The notes beneath the pieces are model-generated. The model worked only from the letters and a program-made list of their open reading frames with translations. It was not told where the DNA came from and ran no database searches. From Megalonaias nervosa (lineage: Eukaryota; Mollusca; Bivalvia; Unionida; Unionidae), in contig JAECUM010094004.1 of the NCBI GenBank assembly GCA_016617855.1, positions 16,555-80,554 of the forward strand: a DNA stretch of 64,000 nucleotides. Direction: 5' to 3'. How positions within the stretch are numbered: position 1 is the stretch's first letter; every line of letters starts with the position of its first letter. A program made the position numbers and the translations under genes. Positions 27,101-41,410 of this stretch are shown here, in pieces.

Positions 27101-29500
27101 TTTGTGTGGTATAACCCACATGTAGCTAAGGTATAAACATTTTTAGCCAGTGATTGCATTCTTTTCCTTCATTTTGAATTACAAGATAAATAGAAAATGT
27201 GACGTTTGGATATTCTCAGATTTTGTTCATCGTCAGTTGGCTCAAGACATTTAGTGTTGGAGTGAATCTTGATTTGAAATTTTATCCAGTTGGTGTGAGA
27301 AGAATGATGGATACAGACCTTCACAGTATTTTATAATGGCAAAGAGAATTGAACCAGGATAGTTTAAAAATTAAGGGCATTACATTCTTGTACCTATTGT
27401 TGTAATCAAGATTTTAGTTGTTAATTGTATTTGATTGACCATGATTACTTGGTAACCATGTGTGCATCTTTTTTCATTGTGTTTGTATGGAATCGAGTTA
27501 AATTGTTATTTTCATTTCAGCCTGTCAAGCAAGTCTTTAGGAGTCAGTATTTTGTTATTAAAAAAGGATTTTCACTTTTTTTGTATATTGCAAATGCCAC
27601 TATTTTTCTGTATATATCATTTGGGAATAGAGTTTGAGGTCTTGTTTTGTACATTTTGTCAGAGAAAAGTGTGACATGTTTTACTTTGCCTCATAGATTC
27701 TTCATGCTCAGTACTTTAGCAGGCCTGTATAATAAATAATTAGCATCCAACAAGTATGTGACTACAAGCTTTCATTTTAGAACAGGTATAAATGATGTAA
27801 ACTAATGGATTATTTAAGTTGCATTGGTTGGAGATTGGCCCTGAGGCAACTGGAGTTTTTGACTGTCAACTTTCTGGAAGTAATATATTCAACACAAGGT
27901 TGACAGCTAACTTAAAGGAGTATCACAGGCTGTGTTGGCAGTTGACAGCTGACTTGGAGGAAGTATACAGGCTTGTCTCGGAAGTTTGACTGCGGATGTT
28001 ATGCTTGTCTTGGAAGTTTACTATTGACAAGCTGTTGACTGATGGTAACAAACAAAGAGTGCATGGTTGATGGTTGTACTGTGGTGTCAGTGACTGCGTC
28101 ATGGTAAGCTGATATATTACAGGTAACATTTTGTGTGCTGATTCAGGTGTAAATTTAATTTCAGTGGCACAGGAACTTGGTTATGTAAAAATGCTCAAAT
28201 TTTTTCTTTATTCGAAGTGGCAGTGTGGGGAAATTTGGAATGTATAAATGTCAAGTTAACCTTTACCATAATTTGAAGCTTTGTTCGTTAGTTCATTGCA
28301 AATTAATGGTAATTTGACTATTGGAGTTGATAGAGTTTTGTTAAATTAAACTCCTATTTAAAACTTCAATTTTGAAAATGACGATACTGCTTTTGGGTCT
28401 GCCAACAAGTGTGATATTCACTTGTCATTTGTACCCATGGAAGTGCTTCATGCTTTTGACACCGAATATCAATGATATCAATATCAATTCATGACAGCAA
28501 ATTTGATATTGATAGATCTTCTCGAGTTCATTGCTTGCACCCCCAAAAGTTTCTTATCTTGTCAGGAGTTCTGACATGAAAAGGGTGTATATCTTGGTAC
28601 AGTCAAGTTCTTAAGTAGTGTTACTGTTCTCATTCTTTCTTTATTCAAGTCGTGTTACTGTTCTCATTCTTTCATTTTAGCCATGAGTCGGAGAGAAAAG
28701 TTCATTTTTTATTTACTATGGAATTCGTGGTGATTTTAAAAATCTAAGAATTGCAATAAGTTTTTAAAATTACTTTTAAACTATGTGTGGAGTAGTTGAT
28801 CATTATGCACAGCAATCTGTAAATCCCTTTTCAAAAGGATGTGCTTTTTGATGGAAAAATAGGACAAGAAGTCCTGTTAAAAACAATTGTCTTAGATTAA
28901 AGTCCTTCTATTGCTGACCTTTAAAATTAGAATTTTTTTAAACTTATTAATTTCATTTTGAGAAGTTGATGTATTTGAACATTCTGTATTTCTTTAATAC
29001 TGGTCCAGTAATAAACAAAATCCAAATTCTTTTTTCTTTTTTTTTTTACATCATTGGAACTACCCTTGAAAGAATAATTTTCCACTTGTATTTTCAAATT
29101 GTTTCAGAAGGGAAAGAAGCAATAGCAGTACTGAAATAGCAGCCATATGTGCTATCTCTGGAATCAGTTCAACAGCTGTGGTGTGGTTAAGCCTAGACTT
29201 GGGGTAAGTTTTAAGAAGGAAGTGCATTTGTTATACTTCAAAAATTACTTGCCTGGACTTTCACAGAATGATAGTTTGCTTCTTTATGTCTTTTGTGTGA
29301 CAAATTCAGAGTTTAGAGATTTAATCTATCTGTCAATATAGCTAACATTATTCTGGTTCAGTTTAACTTTCTAACCTTCATGCAACATAAACACAATAGC
29401 CACACTGTAACACTCTACAAGAAGTATGAAGACCGAATGGTATTTCTTTCTACAGACCCAGAAACTGGTAATTTTACCAGATCTGTTCCATTGCATTTCC
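21190..29500. other. Gene-free stretch with dispersed repeats
   Basis: No protein gene supported. Between about 22590 and 24310 the phrase ACCATTCAGCATATTCTGAT recurs (22600, 24124, 24282) within related sequence, marking another diverged repeat family. A direct repeat TGTTACTGTTCTCATTCTTT lies at about 28619 and 28653. A short duplicated segment (TTGACAGCTRACTT) lies at 27900-27960. Confidence 0.45.
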
Positions 29501-29689
29501 TGATTGCTGTCATTAGTTTGGACAAGGTCGGCTACCATGGTGTCCACAGGCAAGGCACTTTCCTCCAATAGCCTTGTCAATAAATAACCATTTTGTTTTG
29601 TTGCTATGCCATACAATACCAAAACAAAAGTAATTTCACACAATAAATCAAGTTCTCTACCATCTACAGTGATCAAGCTTTGTGGATTG

Positions 29690-30030
29690 GTTGTACTTGG
29701 GGTAAGGAAGAAGTTATTGATTTTGGGGTGAAAGGTCTAGGTCACTGTCATTTTGTTAAAATGGTTTCTGTACAACAAGTTGACTCTTGCACCATCTCAG
29801 ACTTCGTGGATGGCTTGCACTTGGTGTCAGGAAAACCCTGTTAAAAAAAAAAAAAAACAGCTCAAGGTCAATGACAGGGTTAAAAAATTGGTGTCTGCAT
29901 TATGTTGGTTCTTCATGTCATGTCCAAAATATTTTAGATGGCAGTAAGGAAGAAACTGGTCTATTTTGGGGTGAAAAGAGTTTAGGTTGAGGCCACTGTG
30001 ACATCATTGCTCTGGTTTCTGGACAGTAAT
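29690..30030. repeat. Dispersed repeat with TTGATTTTGGGGT core
   Basis: Two adjoining diverged units contain GTAAGGAAGAAGT..TTTTGGGGTGAAAG followed by GGTCACTGT. Related units occur at 23583-23625 and at 39075-39260. No coding frame runs through them. Confidence 0.5.
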
Positions 30031-30560
30031 GTTGGGTTTATGCAACAGATTTTGGTCAGACTTTGTCTATGGCTTTCACTTGGGCCCCTCTCCTCCCAAA
30101 TATGTGCATTTCCTATTGTAATGGTTTTAAATTTGTATTGGTAGGTGTGGTGGGTTTATCTATATATAGCCCTTCAAAGTACTGGTCAAAATCAGCTCAA
30201 TTAAATGCATTTTTATGGCGGGGGGGTTGTTGCTTGGGTCAGCAATGAGAAATAGAGATGGTTGGCTGACCAGAAACACTGGATTGGAGGGGGAGCCTTA
30301 GGATGAGGAATAACCCTCTTGAATTTGATGTCAAAAGATGAAAGGTAAAAGTCAATGACTGAAAAGAAAAGATTCTGCACAAATTATATAGGACCTATAT
30401 AGAGGACTATTAAACATGGGGCAGGCATATAATTTTCTGTTCACATGCTCTTGTTAGATCTTAAATTGACACCATATTGTTATTGTACAGATGTGCCATT
30501 AAACCCAATACATAAATACATGCTTCACCTGTGAACTTAAAACGTATATAAATACCATAG

Positions 30561-31082
30561 AGGACCTTGATGTTCGGTTTACTAAATTTCTTGTAGAAAA
30601 TTGAACCTTCCTCTTTCAGTTACTAGTGTTGCTGGCAATTTATTTCGCACACATTTTCAAGACAGTAAAATCGCAAAGGATTACTTGTGTGCTAGAATGA
30701 AAGCAGTTCAGAAAAAATTCACACAGAATTCAGTTCATCAGTGAAAGATGATGGTACATTGGAATAGACGATTGAAAAAAATAAAAAAACAAGGTGTGGA
30801 AAAGGCTCGTATAAACAGCCTGAGTCTGAGTGTGTGTTGCACTTTTGCACCTTCTTTATGGGCACCCAAATGGAACAGGGTGCCTGTTCAGAAGGTGCAA
30901 GAGTGCAAGACATGCATCATTGACATTAAATAATTAAGTAAGGTACTGTCTTACTTTACTGATGGTTGTAGATGTTGTAAATAGTTACATGTGCATTAAA
31001 GTTTTAAAAATCAATCTTCCTGAAAATCAGTATTTTTGTCATGTGCAATCAGTATTTTTTTTACTCAGGGGTTGGCAGCTAT
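30561..31082. mobile_element. Second copy of the hAT-like element (3' half)
   Basis: Aligns by eye along its length with 18085-18616, including CTTCCTCTTTCAGTTACTAG, the poly-A interruption, AACAAGGTGTGGAAAAGGCT and the terminal GTTGGCAGCTATG. The 5' half and left inverted repeat are missing, so this copy is truncated. Confidence 0.65.
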
Positions 31083-32298
31083 GGTGGTGTTCATGCAGAA
31101 CACTGTCATAATGAAGCTCTTGCTTTATTATTAAAGCCTCTTCTGGAAAACTCGTCCAGTAAACAAAAATCTTGAAGAATAAGGGGAAAATCAGCCTCCT
31201 AAAATATCCAAACAATTGGCACAGTATTATTAAAAATAATATTCAGATGCTTTTTCATGATTACATTTTATTGGACATATTGTTTTGATTTTAGTATTGC
31301 CCATGAAAGTAAAGATGATTGCTGTTACCCTTGGGTTTTGACACGTGAAATTTAAATATGACCCATTTTTGATGCACAGAAATTTGGACTTGTGTGTCTT
31401 TTTGACACGCATAAATTTGGACTGGAGCACAATCTTAATTACCCTTGCTTTGCCTCCGGTGTAGTTTCTTTCTAAGAGTGTGCTGTCCATAACAAATTTA
31501 CTGTAGGAGGCACTGATTGACATCTGCTCAAGAACAGTTTATATGTTGATGGCCAATAATATCTCACCAATGGAAGATGTATATGCACTGGGCGGAACTA
31601 ACGCTTAGGTGCAACTGAATTTGATTGAATTGTTTTTAGACTACGTTTGAAGTTTATGATAGAGGAGGAGGAAACAGTTAAGACATGAATGGACTGCCTT
31701 TTGATCACATATCAGAACTGGCATGTTTGGTCTTCAAATTTAATCTACTGATCAGAACTGGAGCATATGGGGGCTCGCAAAGCTGGTTGTCAAGGTGTGG
31801 ACCAGCTATAATAATTTTATTGGCAATTAATTTGCTTCATTTGGCGGAATGTTTAAAACTTAGAAATCATTTATGACTTAACTGGATTCATTTCTGATAA
31901 AATATTGGCTTTTGTTTGTGCTTTAAACTATAATCAGTTACACAAAATGGGAAATGTGGCTTCTCGCAAAGCCTGTTTTCAGCATGGGATTGTGTTTTAT
32001 TGGTGATTATTTGCTTTAAATCAGCAAAACTTTTAAAGCACTGAGTTTTATTTAATGGATTATTCAGGAAAAAATGAACTTTGTGCATACATCTCAACTT
32101 TAAAATCACAATGGCACAAAGAAGTACTTTTTTTTTTGTCTCATTCTCAGAAATGACCTGATGATGAATTTCTTACCCTCAGACTCCAAAGAAACAAAGG
32201 TTCTGTCATCTCTGAGGAGAAGGAGGGGAATCAATCTCCGAAATTTGATAGAAAATTTAAGAATGAGTGGAAAAGTGAACTGACAAAACTGTGATGTA
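31083..32298. other. Gene-free stretch
   Basis: AT-rich, with no protein-like frame and no repeat recognised beyond short T and A runs. Confidence 0.4.
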
Positions 32299-34249
32299 CA
32301 GTCAAACCCACTTATCTCGACCTCAGTTATCTCGAGAACCCACGTATTTTAAGCGTTTTGTTTCGGTCCTGAACAAATTCTTTGTTATGCTATTTTTTCC
32401 CTGCTTATCTTGACCCCTGTTAAGTCGATAACCCCGTTGTATTGGGCATAAGTTTTGGTCTGAAGTAACGTGTGGACCCGCTTATTGCGATGAAATGCAA
32501 CTTTTAACGTCCATCTCAGAGCAAATGATCCGGCATTTCCGCTATTACTGGTACCTCGTGCCGGCAATGAAAGTAAAAGTCGCCACAAGACCAAATTTTA
32601 CCGGTACGAATGATGATCAACCAATCTCATCTATGCATGGCTTATCACTTGCATAGAGTGGAGAAGATTATATTGTAAAACAATATTTTAGAGTAAGGAA
32701 ATTGAATGAATGCCTTTCTGACCTTTACATAACCTGCGTTCAAAATGGACATTATCACATGTCAACACCATGACAACATTGTATCGCCCAGGGTACGATT
32801 GTTCTTGCGTTAGTTTTACTAATTTTTTGTTGTTTATTTTTTTCTTCAATTTTGTGAAACTGGAGTTTGTATGAAGTAAAGAAGCTAAAGTTCAGTGAAC
32901 CTTAAGGATAATGACCCAAGCTGTTTGTCTATTCATGCATGTATTTACATCAGGAGAAATATGACTTATAAAACACAAAGATATAAAGCAAGCATGATTA
33001 GAATCAACACAATAACAGCTAACTGCAGTAACAAACGGATTGTTTTCCTTCACGTCCGCGTCACTTAGAGTTTCAATCCTCTTTCAAGACAAACTTGGTA
33101 TTCTTTTGTAGGGCTTGAAGTAAGAAAACTGAACAAATATAAGCACTTTGCTATAGATATTTTTAGCAAAAGACTAAAAAATATAAATACCATTACAGCA
33201 ATAGAAAGCCTTACATCTTCTATAAAAAGAAATGCATTAAAAAATAGAATTAAAGATGAACGACGACTAACCAACAAAACCTAATTGATCAAAGGCAATG
33301 CCATGGATAGAAATACCTCTCCCTTTGAGAAGGTATGTTGATGTAATCTGCCATACACCAACAACTTAAAAAAAATGTATAAACAGAGAGAAACCTCAAT
33401 TCAAAAATTATTTTTTCAAAATTGTGTCTTCAGGGAACATGTCTAAACACTAATAATGGGTGAACAGGGAAAATACACATCAAAGCTTTGGTATTTCTAT
33501 ACAAAAAATGAGGGAATATTCCCAAAGTTCTTAATCAGTTCTTTATGCTGGGACGGGTCTGTGGGATAGCCACAAATAAAGAAGTACAAATTTTCAGGTC
33601 AAGTCGCAAGTGTGTGTGTGTTTTGAAAAGGGGCATAACTTGAACAGAAGCTTTTCTTGTGACACTGGTAAAGAAGCAAATTTTATCGGTAAAGACCGGC
33701 ATATACTGGTGTAAAGGAACCTTTGACGATAAAAAAAACTATTGATTTTCATCACAATATTGGTCAGTTACATTTTGCTGCTAGTCACAAGTCAACTCTA
33801 ACGAAAGAAAATACTTATCTAAAAAAAAAGTCTAGTCCTACATGTACATGAACTAAATTGGCCTAGATTTTGGATAGCATTTGAAAATCGTTGTCTTGCT
33901 GAGGCTACCAAAGGGATGAGGCTATTCACAGGGAAATAAAAATAACTTCAGACCGCTGACATTGTTGCAGTAACTTATTGTTGTAAAAATGTGTGACTTG
34001 TTATTTAATCTCATTAAAAAGACATCCAATCTTCTTTTGTCTGCAACTAGATGTGACTGAATTATTATTTTTATTGTGCATTAGAAATGCCATTTGTTTT
34101 TAGAAACAAAACTTCTCAATTTTGGTACTTCAGATGCATAATCATTGTTCTGCAGTAGATTTATCAACTAAACCCTGATATCTCGGGACACGGTTATGTC
34201 AACTATTTTTTGACAACCCCGACGTAATCGAGATGACCGGGTTTGACTG
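32299..34249. mobile_element. pogo/Tigger-like element with TA target sites
   Basis: The left end CAGTCAAACCCACTTATCTC and the right end, reverse-complemented CAGTCAAACCCGGTCATCTC, are inverted repeats. They sit directly inside TA dinucleotides (32297-32298 and 34250-34251). CAGTCAAACC ends with TA duplication are the hallmark of pogo/Tigger elements of the Tc1/mariner superfamily. The 1.95-kb interior shows no intact transposase; it is either a deletion derivative or heavily decayed. Confidence 0.75.
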
Positions 34250-34251
34250 TA

Positions 34252-35744
34252 CATCCTTGATATCTGAATAATATATAACCTTCACAGTTGTGTGGGTATA
34301 TGTTTACATATAAAATGATTTGAGCAGATCATAATAGAATATACTTAGAAGTTGAATATATAATAAAGTATAAAATAATCCTCTGTTTTGTATACAAAAT
34401 ACACATAGTTAAAAAGAAAAACATTTTCACAAAAATCCTATTGTATGTTTCTCATAAGATACAGTACAAAAAATTCTCATTATTCAGCACAAGACAAGAA
34501 ATCTTAAACATCATTTGTTTCCACTAATAATGAGGAATCATAGCTATGGACTCATGTCTGTTCAAAAGAATTGACTTGAGAGTTCATTTTTGACTCTTGA
34601 GATATTGGAGTTGGTGGTCAACTGACTCTTCAGTTTTGAATTCTGTTGAGAACCCTGTATGTAAACACACATACCCTTCCCCAAACATGCAGCTCGTGTT
34701 GAGTTGAGACGTCTGGCAACAATTACTGGACCTACATGGGATTCAGAACTGCCCCAAGTGTAATTGCAAACATTTAAGATGCATCAGAGCACATTTCTAA
34801 ACTTTTAACATAAATGTTTTACAAGTCGACTATAACAGTGCTTGATATTTCGTTATATTGTACTGAAAATTGGTCCAGTGTGAAAAATACAGACTACCTT
34901 ACAGAGAAGGTCTTTGTAGTGTTGGCAGATATGAATTATATACAGGCTATGATCTTTTTTCCATTTTTCACAAGAAAATTTATTTTCTAGTTCCCCTTAG
35001 GTTCTGCATAAATGGATTCTATTGTATATTAAATTTAGTTTCTCTTTCTTTTTAATGGTAAACAGAATGGTGGAGAAAACAGATTTTGGCTGGAAACACA
35101 ATGTTACCAGATTGATGAGACTAGCAACATGGCATTCAGCACCTTTGAGAGAACAGTGTATATTGTGCCCACAGGTCAATAACAGGGCACCATTACACAA
35201 CAAGGTTAAAGATATTCAGGGGTGAGATGTTAACTTGTTTTATAAAAATTCAGCAGCATTTTTGATGATTATACAAGACTTGGAAGGTGGGTCTTATTGA
35301 ATAAGTGTAATTGTATGTGCAATATTTGCTTATTCTGAAAGTATTCACTATTCATTATTTCAGTCAGTACGAAACCTACGTCACTCATGAAAGTACGCTC
35401 ACATTACACCAACATGTAATGGCCATAGATAAGGATGCTTATCTGGAGCTGGGGTGCATCAGCTCCATCACAGTTTTCATTTGATTGATGTCACTAAAAT
35501 GCTAGTGTCTATTGTAACTCACATTTGTCAGGTTCATCTCGGTATCTACTTCAAAAACTCGCCTAGACTTAAAGAATTAATAATGTTTACTTTATAATTT
35601 TTGTCAGCATGGATTTTTTGTGTGTGCAATTTCATGATGTTTGATTTTGTCATCTTGTTATATGTTTTCATGTGTTATCTAATACTGAAAAGCACTTATA
35701 GCTTCGAAAGATTAGGCACTGTACAAGTCCATATGATGATGATG

Positions 35745-35782
<38 letters not shown>

Positions 35783-36022
35783 CTTAGCAGTTAGGGCTAC
35801 ATTAAGCTGACTGACATTAGTCACTTATGAAAGATATTAGATTCAAATAAAATACTTTGTTGTGCCTGCACTAGCAAATGATGATATGGGTAGATATCAC
35901 TTTTCCATTGGCAGCGACATCAATTTTAAATTGCATGATCAAGTTTTTATTTAAATTTGGTTACATCTGGAGGGAGACACCAATTTCATTGTAACCTTAA
36001 ATTACACATTACAAGTATTGTA
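34252..36022. other. Gene-free stretch with ATG/ATT microsatellite
   Basis: The only structure noted is (ATG)n running into (ATT)n at 35733-35781. No gene. Confidence 0.45.
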
Positions 36023-36192
36023 GACCGCTCTGGTGGCCTAAGTGGCTAGAGTGTCCGCCTTGGATGTGGCAGGGTGTCATAATGCCAGAGTGCTAGACAT
36101 CACTATAAACTGCCACACTGCAGACATCATAGTGAAATGACTTAAAATTGTTAAAGCTAAGTCAGAAATCTAAATCAAACACACATACACTT
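36023..36192 (+). mobile_element. tRNA-derived SINE, internally deleted copy
   Basis: The head GACCGCTCTGGTGGCCTAAG, followed by TGGCTAGAGTGTCCGCC, is an A-box-bearing tRNA-like start. The body ends in ACATCACTATAAACTGCCAC, ACTGCAGACAT and GCTAAGTCAGAAATCTAAATC. The same head and body occur at 43172. The B-box region is missing here. Confidence 0.65.
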
Positions 36193-37745
36193 AAGTTTTT
36201 ATCATGGAGCAATGGCATGCTATTCCTTCATCTTTTCAGATTTTTCTGGAAAATTGAAGTTTCTATCATTAGTTAACATTTGAGGGCAGAAAAATCCACA
36301 TTTCTGCTTGACTTTTAAAAGGTGCTACACGGGTAAGGATGACCAGCAACAAAAGAAATCATATTGTGGCCACATGTTTACCCTGTGCTTGCACTAGAAG
36401 TTGTGTAAAAATTGACTGGCACAACTCTGCCATTCGCATAGTTTAATTTAGAGGATGTTATTGTGCCATTGGTATAATTGAAAATGTCACTAGCTCTTTT
36501 GGAAAATTCTTGTGCACCAGGATTTTGCATAAAAACCACAATGGAATTCTCCCAGTACTTGAATGCACCATTTAACTATTTATTTGCTGAGAAGTACAAT
36601 TACTGATGTAGCATCCTCATCAGTGAGCTGCTTATTGAAATATGCAATTGAAGTTTGACAACATAGCAGTTTCTTTTCTTTTTACATGCAAAGTAGAGCT
36701 ATTGTATGTGCAAGTTCAGTTATCTTAGAATGAAGAGAAAGCAGTTGATTAATTTGGCCTATAGTTAGCAAGATCATCAGGTAGTTTGCTAGTTGAATAG
36801 CAAACCTGCTGACACTTCAGTATTTGACACAAGTCGTATAGAAATGACCCTTAAAATACAGGCTTGAAAAATAATAGCAAAAATTATGCAAATAAGTAAA
36901 ATCCTGATAAAAGCTTGTCCTGTTTTAGGTTTGGATTTGGGTTTCATAATGAGGTTCAGTGGAGTTTGTCAGAAAAACAGGCTAACTTTACACACATACC
37001 TCAAACACTTTAAACTGCACATTCTTTCAGGCAAAATGTCTCTATGATCAAGCTGTTGCTTAATGGAATTTTCAAAAAATGGCATCCAACAAACGATACA
37101 TGTTGCAGACAAAAGGGACAATAAGCCTCTTAAAATGTTTAAATTGCACAAAAGAATAACATGGAAATCTCTGATTCTTGTGTGGAAAAATTCAGGAAGA
37201 CAATTAGATTTATTGGACATGTTGATTTGAGTATGTCTTAAGGTTGAAGAGATGTTTGTCATTGCAATCTGAAATTAATGGAAAAATGCCAAAAAGAGGT
37301 TTCTAACTGCAGTTTGCAAAACTGGAAGCAATTAAGTTTGAAGCTCTAAGTAAACTTTTACAGACTTTTTAATTAGAATGTATTGTTTACTGTCACTGCA
37401 TCAGACTCTGAACACACTTTTGACCTTTTTAAATGCATGTTTTCCAACTTAACAATAGCAGAACGTGATATTTTGTTATGCCTTACTGAAAATTTGTTTT
37501 GCTTGCCAAAAAAACACCATTTTCCTTACTGGTCTTAATAGATTTGGCAGGTCTTAAATGACATATTTTGTACAAACCCATGATATTGATCATGAATTTG
37601 TTGAACGTCAGTCAAAATGTTGTGAGAAATAATTCCAAAATGAATTCAAAGTGCATTACTGCACCGATATTACTCACAAGCAAGGAAAATGCATAACAGT
37701 ATTCCAAACAAATCATTGTAATGACTTGGTTATTTTTATGCTATT

Positions 37746-37811
<66 letters not shown>

Positions 37812-39074
37812 TTAAACATGTCTGTGATAGAATATTCATCTTGGAAATATTAACATAAATTTATATTGATATCTTGAATAAAGTTCTTCGTTTATGATTA
37901 TGTAATAAATTTAATTCTTATCATTCAAACTAGTAACTGTATTCCACTATATAGAGGAATAACTGATATTTTAAGCATAATTTTGGGTGATGTTTCATAA
38001 CTAGCCAAGTAAAAAAGAAAAGTTGTGGCCAATATAAAATTCTTTGTGGTCCCTTTGGAAAGTCTTGATGGGACAGTCATTAATCCAAGTCTGAGATTGA
38101 ACCCCAATTCTAACAAGCATTGTTTTTCTTGAATCATTAGCAGTTAAATATTTGTTCTGGTATAGGTTTCAAGATGTGATTTAAATTCATCAGTTATGTT
38201 TAGAATCAGTCTTGCAAACCTTAATGAATCATTAACAGTACGATCGTTGTATAGAAATTCACCGTCAAGGTAAATTGATTTTAAATCATCAGTTGTGTTC
38301 ATAGTCATAGAAAACTTGAGTTTATGGAAAAATAAATTTATAATTGATGAAATAAAATGATAATGACTTTACGGTATCATTAAGATGCAAATGAGCCCTT
38401 AGCACCACTTTTGTACTAATTGTACAAATGAATGATGATTTACCGTATGGCTCTAAAACGACACAGTCTCTGATTTTTGCTCAATTTTTAATCTAAATTT
38501 GTTCTCTATAAATGAAAACAGAAGCCAAAGTGGCTAGCAGATATACTGTTAAGATTTGTTCTGGATTGTATCATGAACTATAATGTTCTTTTTGTGTTTT
38601 TGTTTTTTTACAGGAATCTTGCATTCACGTCGGTTTTGAGAAGTCAACAGGAGATCAAAAAAATTTTAGAATGACTAATTTAGTAATTTGTTAATTACTT
38701 TTTTGTTGGAAATTAAAATTTTCAGTTCCAATTCTAATGCTTTGAAATATTTGTGTATAGTTCTTATCAGCAGTGTGTAGCAACTGCCCAAGCAAACCCT
38801 GCAGTAGGGGGTGGGGTTAGGCAATTAGAGGCCCAAAATTCCCATTAAACAATTTTTTAAAAAAAATAATGGGAGCATCTCCTAAAATCTAAAGGAAGTG
38901 GGGGGCAGAATTTCTTGCCATGTCATAAGCAAGTTTTCTCATTTTCGTACACCCACCTTTTTTGGCAGAGCATGTCGTGCTATGACCCTGTCTGTCCTTC
39001 AGTTAACTTCTTTTCTGCGTGATGAAGTTCTACACACCTGCCTTTGCTAAGCTAGCGTGCAAGTTCTTGACAAA
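36193..39074. other. Gene-free stretch with long TA microsatellite
   Basis: Contains an uninterrupted (TA)n run at 37751-37807. No coding signal or transposon end recognised. Confidence 0.45.
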
Positions 39075-41100
39075 AGAAGGAAGTCTATTTATTTTGGAGT
39101 TAAAGGTCAAAGTTACTGACAGGAAAAAGAAAAATTATTTGCACCAATAATGTCGACACTGCATCACAAACCTGGTCCAAACCCGAGATAACTTGCACTT
39201 TGAGTAAGGAAAAGGCAATCAGTTTTGGTGTCTAGGTCACTGTTACGGTTAGAAGAAAATTGGTTGCAAAAGAATTGCAACCATTGCCAATTTAAAAATA
39301 TCGCTTTAGACTGATGGTTTCAGCACTCAGCTAAAAAGAACAAATATTTTACAAATTCTTGGAGATTTTTTTCAGACAGTAGAGTGAACCATCCACCCAG
39401 GGACTCTTGTTAGCTTTACTTACTTAGATCAGAAGAGCTTGCGTAATTGCTTTTTCATCCATCATCTCGTGTTATTTAGCACAAGCTTATTATCACCACT
39501 CCCGAAATTTACTGGAAGATTACCAGAGAATTTGACAGACACATTTATTCCAAGGTGCAGTAGGTCTTTAAAAAAATGGTGCCTCTGGAAATCCAATATG
39601 GCTGCCACATCAGTCATCTTAAATTATCACTATTACTCCTGAACAACTTTTGATGTTTTTAGTTGGTTCTAAATAAAATGGTGCCACTTGCATACATGCC
39701 AACCATTATGTTTTTGGGATAATCATTATGCTTTTAACACTGAAATTATGTCTATGCATGTATATGGATTATGCTTTTCCAGAACATTAAAATATAAAGC
39801 AAAATAAAATGTTGTGTTTGTCATTTTTTATTATCTTTAATTCCACTGCGCATAAAATGAGAATATTTTTTTTAAAAAAAGACTGCTGTGTAAGAGCTAA
39901 TTTGACCATCATAGATCTACACACTTTCCAAAGTTTCTATTTATAGCAACTGTAAGACCCATTTAAAAGAAAACCAGATTCTTTAATTTGAAACTTCATC
40001 ACACACATTCATTATATTGGTAATCAAGTTAGCAGACCAGTCTGTACTTTTTTTAAAAAAATGGTACCAGATATCAAGTGAAACAGGCTTTTATGGTTGA
40101 CTTGTGGATGAAAAGCCTAGAGCAGATGGGTCTTTTTAATCTTCAAAATATGCCTTATCACAAATTTGTAAAGAAGAATATGAAAGTCATGCAATACAGC
40201 ACTTGGAATGAGGGCAGTTGGCAAATGCTAGACATGTAGAATAGCTTAAGTGAGTGTTGCATATAAATAATTTGACTTTGTATTCTGATAATCCACGGAT
40301 TTTACCAAGTATTCTGGCCGACAGATCCAGGTTAGTAGTAAAAATGTACATTTTTCATTGTGTACTGTGATTGTGGCATGTAATACATTAGCTGTGATGA
40401 AGTAGGCTCAACGAAGTTGGGGTACTAATAGTAGTACTAGTATTGTATAGGTGACACTTTTTACGCGCAGATTATCCTTTTCTGCCACTTCAGTAGCAAA
40501 AAATTATGTTGGGGGGGGGACATCATGTATGCCCTTGGATGCCTTTAAAAACTTGCTCCTTCATGGCAGCTAATGGTCTTATTGAGATGTAGTTTTTATT
40601 GAAAGAATTCTTGTTTTGTTTAGCTGCTGTCAAGCTCACATCCAGAGTGTTTGTGGCAGCCATTTTGAAAATCGGGCAATTGATATTTGTCCTTTATGGC
40701 TGTATTGACATCAGGTTTTTCACTAAAAGACTTGTTCTGGTTAGTTGGTCTTTAATAACAATGGTGCTGATTTTAATCAAATGTTGCAACTGCTGTGAGC
40801 ATCTTGAAAATGTTGCTACTCCTTGTGAACAGATGGTTATATTGGAGATTGTCACTAAAAGATACTGCGTGTCCAAAAGGACAGTTATGTCAGTCAGGCA
40901 TAGAACATAGCCACTGTGGTAGCAGTCTTAGAAATCTTGTCACTTGTCTTCCAGAAGAGACGGTCATTAAGTTAATTACATTTCTTCAAAGCAAAGTATT
41001 AATTAACCTAAATTTAAATTGTGGCTATTTCTCAACTGTATCAGATTTTCTGTCCAGTTTATTAGGTTATAGGTCGAAGGCCTTGCAAAAGATTTTATAA
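39075..41100. repeat. Mixed dispersed repeat units
   Basis: 39075-39260 carries two units of the TTTTGG(G/A)GT family. 39430-39690 and 40570-40950 carry units of the 15.8-kb array family (ATGGTGC, CATCTTGAAAAT, GACTTGTT). No gene is seen between them. Confidence 0.5.
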
Positions 41101-41410
41101 TGCATTATTCTGTTTTGAATATGTTTAATGATGTTAATTTGACATATAAGCAAATGTTTTTGTTACCCAGTGTAGTATGTTGGAATTAGTCCAGATTGGA
41201 ATGGTTTTGGTGCTTGGCAGTTAGAAGAATAAAAGGACAGCAACTTTAGGATTCCTGGAAATTTTGTGCCAGTAGAATGTCAATATCTTCGTGTGCCTCT
41301 TGATTGCAGATACCCTGTCTGTGCATTTGCATCATTACAAGTGTTTGTGTGCTATTCAAGTTTGGATTCTGTCAGACTAGTATTTCTCGAGTTTTATTAA
41401 GATTGTGTAT

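Noticed and set aside
29371..29676. 101-codon - strand frame
   Set aside because: No family, no splice context, and it lies among dispersed repeats; probably chance.
37751..37807. TA run as an origin or regulatory element
   Set aside because: A plain microsatellite; nothing around it supports a function.
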